Positions 24,822 to 32,201 of a stretch of 64,000 nt of DNA are shown piece after piece (the first letter of the stretch is position 1; each line of letters begins with the position of its first letter). The position numbers and the translations under genes were made by a program. Where the stretch lies: positions 1 through 64,000 of the forward strand of contig CALAHF010000166.1 of the NCBI GenBank assembly GCA_937891465.1, in the 5' to 3' direction. The notes beneath the pieces were generated by a model. The model was given only the letters and a program-made list of their open reading frames with translations. It did no database searches and was not told where the DNA came from. This stretch comes from an uncultured Verrucomicrobiales bacterium (GTDB lineage Bacteria > Verrucomicrobiota > Verrucomicrobiia > Verrucomicrobiales > DEV007).

Positions 24822-26192
24822 TTAGAGCGTCCCGAGCAACCGCGCGTGCGTCCGATCCGTGATTTCATGGCGGTCTTCCGCATGCTCAGAATCGGGATTT
24901 GTCAGGTATTCCTGAGTCCGATTAATGAAGAAATTCAGTGGTGGGTCTTCCACTCCATGAACCTGTGCTCGGCTGAAAAGCTCCAGTGCTTGATCGTATT
25001 TCGCTTCGCGATAAAAAATAACGCCCTGCCAAAACAAATCGCGTCGCTTCAGTTCCTCTTCTGTCATCTGATTGGCCAACGCGACAAGCTGATAAATCTC
25101 AGTCATCACCTCTTCTTCTGGATCGTAAAACATTTCCAACGGCCGCACCTCAACTTTGCCCGTAACCGCCTGCAGCGTCTGAGAACTCACGAGCACATCC
25201 GAATTGTAGCGTAAATTTGCCGATGCTAACCGTCGTGAAAAATCGGTTTCCGGCCCTACTCCGCTATAGAAGAAGTGCCGATTTGATCCGTAGACGCCCA
25301 CCGTCATTTCGCCCGTGCTAACCGCGACCCCGAATTGGAGCGTCTGAAACCAGCGGCTTTCACATTCCTTGTTTAAATTTTGAAGTCGCGTCCGCAATTC
25401 CAACGCCGTTCGACAGGCATTGAGCGCGTGATCAACTTCAGGCTTCAAAAGCCCAAAAAAGACCCGAACCAAATCCGGTCCCGACTCGTCGACATAGCCG
25501 CCTTTTGATTTCAAAAAATCGGCCGTTGTCCGCAAAAAGAGATTTGAAATTTTCAGCTGCTCCGCCGGTTGCAGTTTTGACCTCAATTCGTCATCATTGA
25601 AAACCCGAACCGTCAACACACTCAATTCCCGCGTCGTCCCGCTGAAATCCGGCGGCGTTTTTGAATCCATCAGCTCATTGAAAGTTGAAATCGAAACTCG
25701 TGAGCCCAGCACATTTTGCAGCACTTTCTTCCGCATTCCCTGCTCCGTTCCTGCGTAAATGATTCCAGCCGTTGCCGCCAAAAACGCGCTGATCATCGCC
25801 GAAAACGGCTCGAACAGTTTTCCATAAAGCGCCAGTGAAGGAGAAAGCCCGAGAATCACGATCAGCATCGTCATGAAAACCAGCACCTTATGCCCGAGCT
25901 GAGGAACATCGACCAAACACCACGCCGCACCGAGCGCCGCTGCTGTGATCAGCACGATTTCCAGCCAGCCCATCCGGGCAGCTTCACCTTCAGGAAAAAA
26001 GCCACTGCTTTGGTAGACCAGGCCCAGCCAGTTCGCCAGCGGACCAAAAACTCCCAACAGATATAGTCCGAGCACAACTCCAGCCATAATCATGCCGATT
26101 AAAAGGGCTGTCAGCGCATATCGTCGCATGAATTTGGTCGTCAGGGAGGCTTGAAGATGAGGGTGTTCGCTTGGTGTCTTAGCCGCAAACAT
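24822..26192 (-). CDS. Membrane protein with class III nucleotidyl cyclase-like domain, probably degenerate
   Basis: Five to six hydrophobic segments occupy about the first 165 residues, followed by a class III cyclase homology domain (about 195-390) and a C-terminal tail with a TPR-like stretch (GVIFYREAKYDQALELFSRA). The cyclase fold is recognised from VDESGPDLVRVFFG, FGVAVSTGEMTVGVYGS and FFYSGVGPETDFSRRLASANL. In the first metal-binding strand the usual F-x-D-I/V-x-G-F-T is replaced by LTVRVFNDDEL, so one metal aspartate seems absent and cyclase activity is doubtful. The start at 26192 (MFAAKTP) is chosen because the longer frame to 26225 collides with the divergent gene. It may act as a nucleotide-sensing or regulatory relic. 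Confidence 0.65.
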   Translation of the reverse strand: MFAAKTPSEHPHLQASLTTKFMRRYALTALLIGMIMAGVVLGLYLLGVFGPLANWLGLVYQSSGFFPEGEAARMGWLEIVLITAAALGAAWCLVDVPQLGHKVLVFMTMLIVILGLSPSLALYGKLFEPFSAMISAFLAATAGIIYAGTEQGMRKKVLQNVLGSRVSISTFNELMDSKTPPDFSGTTRELSVLTVRVFNDDELRSKLQPAEQLKISNLFLRTTADFLKSKGGYVDESGPDLVRVFFGLLKPEVDHALNACRTALELRTRLQNLNKECESRWFQTLQFGVAVSTGEMTVGVYGSNRHFFYSGVGPETDFSRRLASANLRYNSDVLVSSQTLQAVTGKVEVRPLEMFYDPEEEVMTEIYQLVALANQMTEEELKRRDLFWQGVIFYREAKYDQALELFSRAQVHGVEDPPLNFFINRTQEYLTNPDSEHAEDRHEITDRTHARLLGTL

Positions 26193-26314
26193 ATAGCTTT
26201 CGATTGCGAAAACAAGGGGCGACACGCACTTTTGACGAAGGACATTTTTTCGATCCGCGTCCCACTCTCAATCGCGCCGTTGCCAATTTACTGGTTTCCA
26301 CGGTCAGTCTCTTC

Positions 26315-27040
26315 GTGAGAGAAGGTTCTTCCAATATTTTCCAATCGATTTGGTTCGCATTGCTTTTCGGCGGTCCTCTGGTCGCGATTTCTCAGGATGA
26401 AATGCCGGTGAATTCGGCCCATCTCCCTCGCCCTGTCACGACGAAAAATTTCACGGCGTTGAAAAGTGAATCCCCGTTTCTTCGAACCGTCGGCCTTTCC
26501 AAATCGCTTGTAATGACCGGCATTGCCACGATCGAGGACGACCTTTACGCAACTCTCATCGACCTGGAAACCAAAGAATCCTTCCTCGTTTCCGAAGAAG
26601 CGAACGACGGTGGATTGCAGCTGGTCGCAATGGATGGCGATGAAGATGATTTGGAAACGCTGACCGCACAGATCAAAATTGAAGGAAATCAAGTGGTCGC
26701 GATTCGTTATGAGCAGCTCTCGGCGAAAGACCTGAAGCGCCCATCCAGCGGAAGCAGTGGAAGCAGTGGAAGCAGTGGAAGCAGTGGAACCAAGCCACTC
26801 TCATCCAGCCAACTTCTCGATGCAAAAAAGTCCGCCATCAATTACAAAGCAGGCACTTCATCAGACGGATTTGCCGATAAGCCACCGGCAGAGATCGTCC
26901 AAAAACTGTCACGGATGTCTGTTCAGGCCCGTGAAAACCTCAATCGCGAAATGCTACAACTTCGCAACAAAGGACTCGGTTCAGATGCGCGTAAAAAAAT
27001 CTACGTCAAGAAAGTCGACGATGCTTCGCGACGCCGGTGA
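26315..27040 (+). CDS. Exported protein with Gly-Ser repeat linker, function unknown
   Basis: The frame is open from 26204, but the first residues are not signal-like; a GTG at 26315 gives a short charged N-region and a hydrophobic core (IWFALLFGGPLVAIS) with cleavage near ISQDE, so that start is preferred (about 241 residues). The mature N-terminal part (VMTGIATIEDDLYATLIDLE, SFLVSEEANDGGLQLVAMDG) is a small beta domain. A low-complexity linker follows (GSSGSSGSSGSSG, encoded by a 9-bp tandem repeat), then a basic helical C-terminus (VQARENLNREMLQLRNKG). No family is recognised. It is divergent from the cyclase-like gene. Confidence 0.55.
   Translation: MREGSSNIFQSIWFALLFGGPLVAISQDEMPVNSAHLPRPVTTKNFTALKSESPFLRTVGLSKSLVMTGIATIEDDLYATLIDLETKESFLVSEEANDGGLQLVAMDGDEDDLETLTAQIKIEGNQVVAIRYEQLSAKDLKRPSSGSSGSSGSSGSSGTKPLSSSQLLDAKKSAINYKAGTSSDGFADKPPAEIVQKLSRMSVQARENLNREMLQLRNKGLGSDARKKIYVKKVDDASRRR
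26750..26785 (+). repeat. 9-bp tandem repeat (GGAAGCAGT x4) inside a gene
   Basis: Four exact units plus partial flanking units encode the Gly-Ser-Ser linker. Unit changes keep the frame, so linker length may vary between strains. Confidence 0.85.
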
Positions 27041-27059
27041 TTGATTTTTGCGAATTCAA

Positions 27060-27946
27060 CTACTCACCCCAATCAGTCAAAACCCACTGATTGGCAGCGA
27101 CAAATTCTTTCAGCGTCTCATCGTATTCTTCCTTCAACTTTCTCCGCTCACCGGAAGGTTTGCGATTCTCAGAAGCACTCGCGTATTCCCGGCCGAGTCG
27201 AATGAAAGCAAACCAAAGCTGGGAGAGAGCCTTGTCACCCTTGAATTTTTCAAGTTTTGCCGGAACCGGATCCAGGTCCTTGTGATATAAAACCGGTTCT
27301 GCGCTAGTGACACGACCGTTGGCTCCAATTGGAACCAGTATCATCGGCGCAGCCGCTCCACCGTTGGCTTGTCCCACCGCTCCCTGATTTTTCCAGGCCG
27401 CTTCTTTGATCGTTTTTCCCTGACTCTCCCATTCAGCAATCTCCCGATCACCCAGGAAAACTTTGATCCGAATACCATCAACCTCCAAGTCTTCCTTCAA
27501 CTTGGCAAGAATTTCCTCGGTGTACGAGTCACCCTCTGCATCTCGCTTATAAATAATACGCTGTTCCTCCCACTTGGTTTCTGTGCAATCGATCCAGACC
27601 GTTGAAATGGTCGCTACTCTTGAATTCTCGATTTGCTGAACTGTGGTCACTCCCTCTTTCACGATAAAGCTTTCCGTGGTGCGATCTTTTCCACTTTTTG
27701 CGCTGTCGGAAACAGTCGTTCGAACCGCCACCAGATACTTCACCGTCAGATTTTCCAAATTCTCGCCCGATCGATTTTGGATTCGGACGTTATACCCCTA
27801 CTGCTCCCTTTCATATCCGACCCCACTCTTGCGCGAGTGCGCGGAGAATTCCGACCCGGCGCTGGGGATTTGCCTTCTGTCCGACCGTTGGGATCCTCAA
27901 CATCATCCGCAGTGAAGGTCAGCTTGTAGGATTTATTCTCCTTCGC
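27060..27946 (-). pseudogene. Broken C-terminal part of an SHD1-domain gene
   Basis: Directly after the TAG of the small SHD1 gene (27947) the same frame continues as ENKSYKLTFTADDVEDPNG. It then enters a G/C-rich stretch (about 27775-27885) unlike its surroundings and stops. Beyond it, in another frame, VRIQNRSGENLENLTVKYLV leads into an open frame to 27060 (FIVKEGVTTVQQIENSRVAT, a coil-rich middle, LVPIGANGRVTSAEPVLYHK, ending TDWGE). The only initiator for that frame is a TTG at 27758. Beta strands before and after the stretch look like parts of one domain, so the simplest reading is an ancestral exported protein of about 340 residues interrupted by a nonsense codon and an insertion of roughly 110 bp. 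The 232-residue part might still be made from the TTG. Confidence 0.5.
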
Positions 27947-28156
27947 CTATTTCTTGATAAAGGTCTGATCCACTTCCACAAGCATCGCGATCGGGAAAAT
28001 AAACCGCTTAGTTGCCACCTTCATTTCGACTCGGTCACCGGAGACACTCTGAATTTCTCCATTGATCTTCTTTCCCTGAAGATTTGTGAAAATCCGCGAA
28101 AATCCAACTTGCTGCACAGCGAGAAACACAACGAGTAATATGAACCACCTTCTCAT
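27947..28156 (-). CDS. Small exported SHD1-domain protein (probably truncated)
   Basis: A 69-residue protein. Signal peptide MRRWFILLVVFLAVQQVGFS is followed by RIFTNLQGKKINGEIQSVSG and KRFIFPIAMLVEVDQTFI, the pattern of SLA1 homology domain 1 repeats (R-x-F-T-x-x-x-G-K-x-I, then I-x-x-L-x-x-x-D-Q-x-F-I), common in exported proteins of this group. It stops at TAG immediately after the domain, but coding-like sequence continues in frame, so the gene is probably the 5' piece of a longer broken one. RNA leaving its promoter would read through the pseudogene below. Confidence 0.65.
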   Translation of the reverse strand: MRRWFILLVVFLAVQQVGFSRIFTNLQGKKINGEIQSVSGDRVEMKVATKRFIFPIAMLVEVDQTFIKK

Positions 28157-28268
28157 AAGAAAAAGGTGATGTTTAGTCGTTCTTCCAGCAAGACTAAAAA
28201 CTGGATTTACGGAAAATGCTCAACAGTCAATCAGCTGATTTATCAAACTGTTGCACCTTCAAAATTTT

Positions 28269-28311
28269 CGATCGAACAGGGTATGTTCATCGAACCAATA
28301 AGGTTGGATCG
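28269..28311. repeat. 43-nt palindromic repeat, copy 5
   Basis: Arms CGATCGAACAGGGT and right arm ending AAGGTTGGATCG, inner TGTTC/GAAC. It lies 12 nt past the stop of the exported protein gene ending at 28324, within the gap before the SHD1 gene start. Confidence 0.75.
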
Positions 28312-28323
28312 TAACGGCTTTGC

Positions 28324-29142
28324 TTAGAACGAATCCAAGAACCATTGATCGCCCTCTTTCACCAAATTCATGGTTTCTGATTTGGTTCCGCTGGGTCCGA
28401 ATGTGAAATTGATTGCTGCTTTGTTTCCTTGAATCTTGGGAGCGCCGGAGATCTTGCCTTTCATGAAATAGCTTTTGAACTCGGCCTGTTTTTCGGCTGA
28501 GGCTTTTCCAACTGAGCAGACGTCTTTGACATCACCATCGGGATCAGATGATTTCAAGGAAATGAGCGGAGCGATATTTCCCGAATTGGCTGCGTCAAAA
28601 ATAGCCTGAAGCACGTTTTCGGGTTTCGACTGATCAACTGCCGTCAACGATGCGGCTACCTTCTCCATCTTGCCTGGCTCAGTTTTAGCTTTGCCAGCGC
28701 CGATTTCGAAAGCAACGCGCGCGGTTTTCGACGCGGCCACAATATTCATCAAATACATTCCAGGCTCCAAGCTTGCCGGCTGCATGGTCTTGTCTTTCGT
28801 GTCGGCCAATTTAAACGCAGTCCCTTTGGTGACCATGATGATTTTGACCTGCTCCTGTGCGTCTGCTGTGGGTGTCCCGTTTTTGTCGACGGGAAAGACG
28901 TTCACGATGATCATGGTCGGCTCAATATCGAGCTTCACTTCGACATCGTTTTTCACGACTTTCCTGGTCCGCGCAAAAATTGCAGCGTCGCCCGAGCCCG
29001 GCAAGACAGCCACTTCGCCGGCAATCGTGACATCAAACGGATAAATCCGATGGTGATTTCCATCCTGACCAACAGCCACTGAAATAGCGGCCAAAAAACT
29101 GACTGCAACAATTTTGAAGTGCTTCCCCAAGTCTCGTTTCAT
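28324..29142 (-). CDS. Exported protein, function unknown
   Basis: About 272 residues from the Met at 29142, which starts a clear signal peptide (MKRDLGKHFKIVAVSFLAAI, cleavage near SVAVGQ); the longer frame to 29178 adds a proline-rich start without sense. The mature protein has an N-terminal beta-rich domain (DVTIAGEVAVLPGSGDAAIF, DIEPTMIIVNVFPVD, LEPGMYLMNIVAAS) and a C-terminal alpha/beta domain (VLQAIFDAANSGNIAPLISL ... GDQWFLDSF) resembling the SnoaL/NTF2-like folds that end in a W-x-x-D strand. That last resemblance is weak. No operon partner is visible; it is divergent from the exported methyltransferase gene, with 102 bp between the starts. Confidence 0.6.
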   Translation of the reverse strand: MKRDLGKHFKIVAVSFLAAISVAVGQDGNHHRIYPFDVTIAGEVAVLPGSGDAAIFARTRKVVKNDVEVKLDIEPTMIIVNVFPVDKNGTPTADAQEQVKIIMVTKGTAFKLADTKDKTMQPASLEPGMYLMNIVAASKTARVAFEIGAGKAKTEPGKMEKVAASLTAVDQSKPENVLQAIFDAANSGNIAPLISLKSSDPDGDVKDVCSVGKASAEKQAEFKSYFMKGKISGAPKIQGNKAAINFTFGPSGTKSETMNLVKEGDQWFLDSF

Positions 29143-29244
29143 GAAAAATAATCTGCGAGCTGGACCCGGGCCTGTCAAATTCCGCTACGCAGACCGGAAG
29201 AAATTTTTATGTGATTTTTCGCCAAATTTCACGACGGTATTTCC

Positions 29245-29991
29245 ATGAAACGCTCTTTCGTCCCCCTTCTCGGCCTCGTCTCGATCTCCGCTTTTGCGGT
29301 CGCTGTTTTCGCTCAAGAGAAAAAACCGGCCACCACAGAATCGAGGCCGCGTTATACCGAAAAGAAGGCTTCACGCGATGGCACGGGCAAGGTTTACATG
29401 GGACGCGAGATCTCAGGCGTGGTTTCCGTTCATGCTATCAAATGGCTGGAACGTCCCGAGCGGACCAAGGAGGAGGCTCCTCAAGATGTGGTTGAAAACA
29501 TGGGCTTGAAGGCAACTGATGTAGTTGCTGACATCGGTGCGGGTTCCGGGTATTTCAGTTTTTTGATGGCTCCAAAAGTGCCCGAAGGCAAAGTTCTCGC
29601 GGTCGATATCAATGCGCAGATGCTGGAATTCATTGCCGCGAAAGGACGTAAAGCGGGAGTGACGAACGTGGAAGGCCTGCTCGGAACGATCGAGGATACC
29701 AAATTGCCCGAAGGCGAAGTCGATGCAGTTTTGATGGTCGATGCGTATCACGAATTTTCCCATCCTCACGAAATGATGACCTCGATCGTGAAAGGCCTGC
29801 GTCCGGGCGGCCGCGTGATTTTGCTGGAATATCGCGGCGAAGATCCTTCGGTGCCGATCAAGCCGCTTCATAAAATGACGCAAAAACAAGCCATCGCGGA
29901 AATGGAAGCGGTTGGCTTGAAGCACAAAGAAACGAAGGATTTTCTCCCTCGTCAGCACTTCATGGTGTTTGTGAAGCCGGGTGGAGAATAA
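29245..29991 (+). CDS. Exported SAM-dependent methyltransferase-like protein
   Basis: A 248-residue class I methyltransferase fold with an N-terminal signal peptide (MKRSFVPLLGLVSISAF, cleavage near VFAQE). Motif I VVADIGAGSGYFSFLMAP (about 93-110) binds S-adenosylmethionine in relatives, the acidic end of strand 2 is VLAVDINAQMLEF, and DAVLMVDAYHEFSHPHEM and LRPGGRVILLEYRGED are motifs III-IV. The pre-motif VHAIKWLERPER is shared by a family of exported methyltransferases in these phyla. A SAM-dependent enzyme outside the cytoplasm is puzzling because the cofactor is cytoplasmic; the signal may be a membrane anchor or the cofactor may be bound before export. An intrinsic terminator follows. 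Confidence 0.85.
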   Translation: MKRSFVPLLGLVSISAFAVAVFAQEKKPATTESRPRYTEKKASRDGTGKVYMGREISGVVSVHAIKWLERPERTKEEAPQDVVENMGLKATDVVADIGAGSGYFSFLMAPKVPEGKVLAVDINAQMLEFIAAKGRKAGVTNVEGLLGTIEDTKLPEGEVDAVLMVDAYHEFSHPHEMMTSIVKGLRPGGRVILLEYRGEDPSVPIKPLHKMTQKQAIAEMEAVGLKHKETKDFLPRQHFMVFVKPGGE

Positions 29992-30048
29992 AAAGAGCCT
30001 CTGCTCTCCTGATTTTGGCCCTCCTGATAAGGGCTGAGCTCCCCCATG

Positions 30049-30077
30049 AAGCACCTCATTTCGAGGTGCTTTTTTTT
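30049..30077 (+). terminator. Intrinsic terminator after the methyltransferase gene
   Basis: A perfect 9-bp stem AAGCACCTC/GAGGTGCTT with a 5-nt loop is followed directly by eight T residues. It lies 58 nt past the stop at 29991. Confidence 0.9.
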
Positions 30078-30145
30078 ATTTTTGTGAAAATTGATTCGCA
30101 TATAGTTAAAATTTAATCTTCATTTTATGAAAGTTAGTTTTAACA

Positions 30146-31064
30146 ATGTCAAAATCTGAACACGAAAAATGGCTCAATGGCCTCAATGATGAAGACCTCG
30201 CTTTCATTAAGCGATTCCTCCTGGCCTCTGGTTCATTGAAGGATTTGGCGAAGGCCTACGGCATTACTTACCCGACGATTCGGGTTCGGCTCGATCGACT
30301 CATCGAGAAAATCAAAGTCTACGACGCCGAAGACGAGCGATCGGCCTTCGAGCGCACGACGCGGGCTCTTTTTGCTGACGGGAAAATTGATGCTGAAACT
30401 CTGAAAACCATTCTTACCGCTCACGAAACCGAACTGAACCACGCCGTTGGCGGAGAAATTCGCTACTCCGATGTCGCTGGAACTGGATTTGTCGAAATGT
30501 GGACCCATTGCGAAAACGGAGCTCACTATTTTTCGCGAACGCGTGGAGAAGCAGGCCCCATGGCGAAACTCTCGGGAACTTCAGAGTGGCGTCCTTTTCT
30601 GCTCCCGTTTTTTGGTGAAGCCAACACCGTGCTTTCAAAGCTGCAGATCAATCTGATGCTTCCCGGCGGTGGAACGGTTGAATTCCGTAATGTGGCGCTG
30701 TATCAGCTTCCTCGGGACGGGGTCTGGCGCACCTCAAAGCGGCGGGTGGCGTGCCGAAACGGGAAATAAAATCGGAGCCATCGGCGGTTCGCTTTTCGGG
30801 GCGCTTGCGGCTATTGGCGGAATCCTCGCCTCGCTTGGAAAAGGGCGCCGGTTTTGCATGGCGCTTTGCCTCGTTTTCATGACCATCGGCGGGCTCTCAC
30901 TAGTCTTAGGAATCGCGGCTCTTTTTGCCAGCCAACCCTATGCTGTCTGGTTTCCGTCACTCTTGATTGGTGGAATCCTGCTTCTGGTTGGAGGGATTCT
31001 GTATCCCGTTCTTCGCAAAGTCTATTTAGACCATGAGCTGCACACTATCGCTGCGGCGGGTTAA
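30146..31064 (+). pseudogene. DUF2089-type regulator with membrane C-terminus, split by a frameshift
   Basis: The 5' part (30146-30769) encodes a DUF2089 helix-turn-helix region (LNDEDLAFIKRFLLASGSLK, ITYPTIRVRLDRLIEKI) and a beta domain ending LQINLMLPGGGTVEFRNVAL. It then runs off into nonsense (VWRTSKRRVACRNGK). From about 30719 the +1 frame continues the expected protein: SGAPQSGGWRAETGNKIGAI, then two membrane helices (GSLFGALAAIGGILASL; MALCLVFMTIGGLSLVLGI) and a third, ending at 31064. Removing one G from the GGGG run at 30719-30722 joins the halves into about 305 residues. Homologues known to me are single proteins with this layout. It is either a true frameshift mutation or a homopolymer error in the sequence. 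Confidence 0.65.
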
Positions 31065-31293
31065 GACTTTCGAATGAACTGGGCTGGATGATTCAGGAAA
31101 AAGTAAAATATGTCCATTTCACAGCTCCTCGAATTGAAAATGCAGCGTCCGACGTTACTGAAAGATGAATTTCATACCCACTAAACTCACTCTTCGTTAA
31201 ATTCTCAAAATTGCAAAAGCTCTGAGAAATGAGTCGCTAAATTTTAAAAAACATCTTTAACCAAAACTTAAATTGTGTAACCTTTCGCCCGAT
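31065..31293. other. AT-rich gap before the LysM lipoprotein gene
   Basis: No gene is supported here. A 24-codon frame starts with ATG at 31110 (MSISQLLELKMQRPTLLKDE) but has no clear ribosome site. The AT-rich part from 31190 probably holds the promoter of the LysM gene. Confidence 0.4.
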
Positions 31294-31296
31294 ATG

Positions 31297-31995
31297 ATGG
31301 ACCGACGTTTGCTTTACACACTTTCCGGAATTGGCGCTGCTGCTTTGCTTTCCAGCTGTGGCTCCAAAGATCAGGTGCTTTCTCCACTTGCAAATGGGGC
31401 TGCTGGTTCCATTGCTGCAGTTGGAGATACTGCTAATAACATGGCTGGCGATACTGCATCAACGCTTGCGAATGAAGCTCGCACTGCTGCACCAGCCACC
31501 AAACCGACGCCTTCTTCGGAACCGTTTTCACTTCGCAATGGAGAGCAAATCGTCAATCACCGCATTTCTTCGGGTGATACGTTGAGCAGGCTTGCCAAAA
31601 CATACGGCACTCGAATTTCTCGAATTCAGGCGGCCAACAACATGACTGGCACGAAAATCATTCTCGGAAAAACCCTGAAGATTCCTACAAGTCAGTCCGT
31701 TGCAAATGCGCCCCGGCCTACAGAATCAGCGCCAGTTCCTCCATCAGCAGCTGCGCCTTCATTTGCTCCAGCGCCTCCGGCAGCGGCTCCATCCGCCGCA
31801 CCTGCAGCAGCCCCAAGCGGGTTTTCAGGATTTAGCAATCCTGCGCTTGCCGATCCTCGTGGACCGGCTCCTGCTCCGGCACCGGCGGCTCCTTCAGCAG
31901 AACCCATTGCCCCCGCTCCAGCGCCGGCACCTGCCGTTCCAGCCCCAAATGGCCTTCCAAGCTTTTCCACTGGTGGCCTTCAAATTCAGGATTGA
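31297..31995 (+). CDS. LysM-domain lipoprotein with Pro/Ala-rich tail
   Basis: Begins MDRRLLYTLSG with a lipobox LLSSC (cysteine near residue 20), so it is lipidated and anchored to a membrane; the upstream Met codons at 31294 and 31273 are less likely. One LysM peptidoglycan-binding domain lies at about 83-130 (NHRISSGDTLSRLAKTYGTR, ANNMTGTKIILGKTLKIPTS). The last 100 residues are a Pro/Ala-rich low-complexity segment (PAPAPAAPSAEPIAPAPAPA), probably an extended spacer across the periplasm. It likely ties the membrane to peptidoglycan. A strong intrinsic terminator follows at 32027. It is related in domain type, not in order, to the three-LysM protein at 49388. Confidence 0.82.
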   Translation: MDRRLLYTLSGIGAAALLSSCGSKDQVLSPLANGAAGSIAAVGDTANNMAGDTASTLANEARTAAPATKPTPSSEPFSLRNGEQIVNHRISSGDTLSRLAKTYGTRISRIQAANNMTGTKIILGKTLKIPTSQSVANAPRPTESAPVPPSAAAPSFAPAPPAAAPSAAPAAAPSGFSGFSNPALADPRGPAPAPAPAAPSAEPIAPAPAPAPAVPAPNGLPSFSTGGLQIQD

Positions 31996-32026
31996 TTCTG
32001 GATTTGCAGTCAACCACTCAACAAAG

Positions 32027-32056
32027 AAAGCGAGCCTGGAACGGCTCGCTTTTTTT
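32027..32056 (+). terminator. Intrinsic terminator after the LysM lipoprotein gene
   Basis: A 10-bp stem AAAGCGAGCC/GGCTCGCTTT with a 6-nt loop is followed by a run of T. It lies about 30 nt past the stop at 31995. Confidence 0.9.
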
Positions 32057-32201
32057 GTGTCCACGGGTCGGGGCAAAGTTTCCCCATTTCAGATTCAGAA
32101 GCGCAACGATGACTGAGGCTCACCCATTTGCGGCGTTATTTTTCTGAAACACTTTGCCAGCTCAGTTGTTATACTCGGAGTTAATTCGCTTGGTTTTTAA
32201 T

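Noticed and set aside
31110-31184. 24-codon frame starting MSISQLLELKMQRPTLLKDE
   Set aside because: No ribosome site or conserved partner could be shown; length too short to support by sequence alone.
31700-32116. Gln/Leu/Arg-rich plus-strand frame of 138 codons
   Set aside because: An alternate frame of the Pro/Ala-rich tail of the LysM lipoprotein, extended through its terminator.
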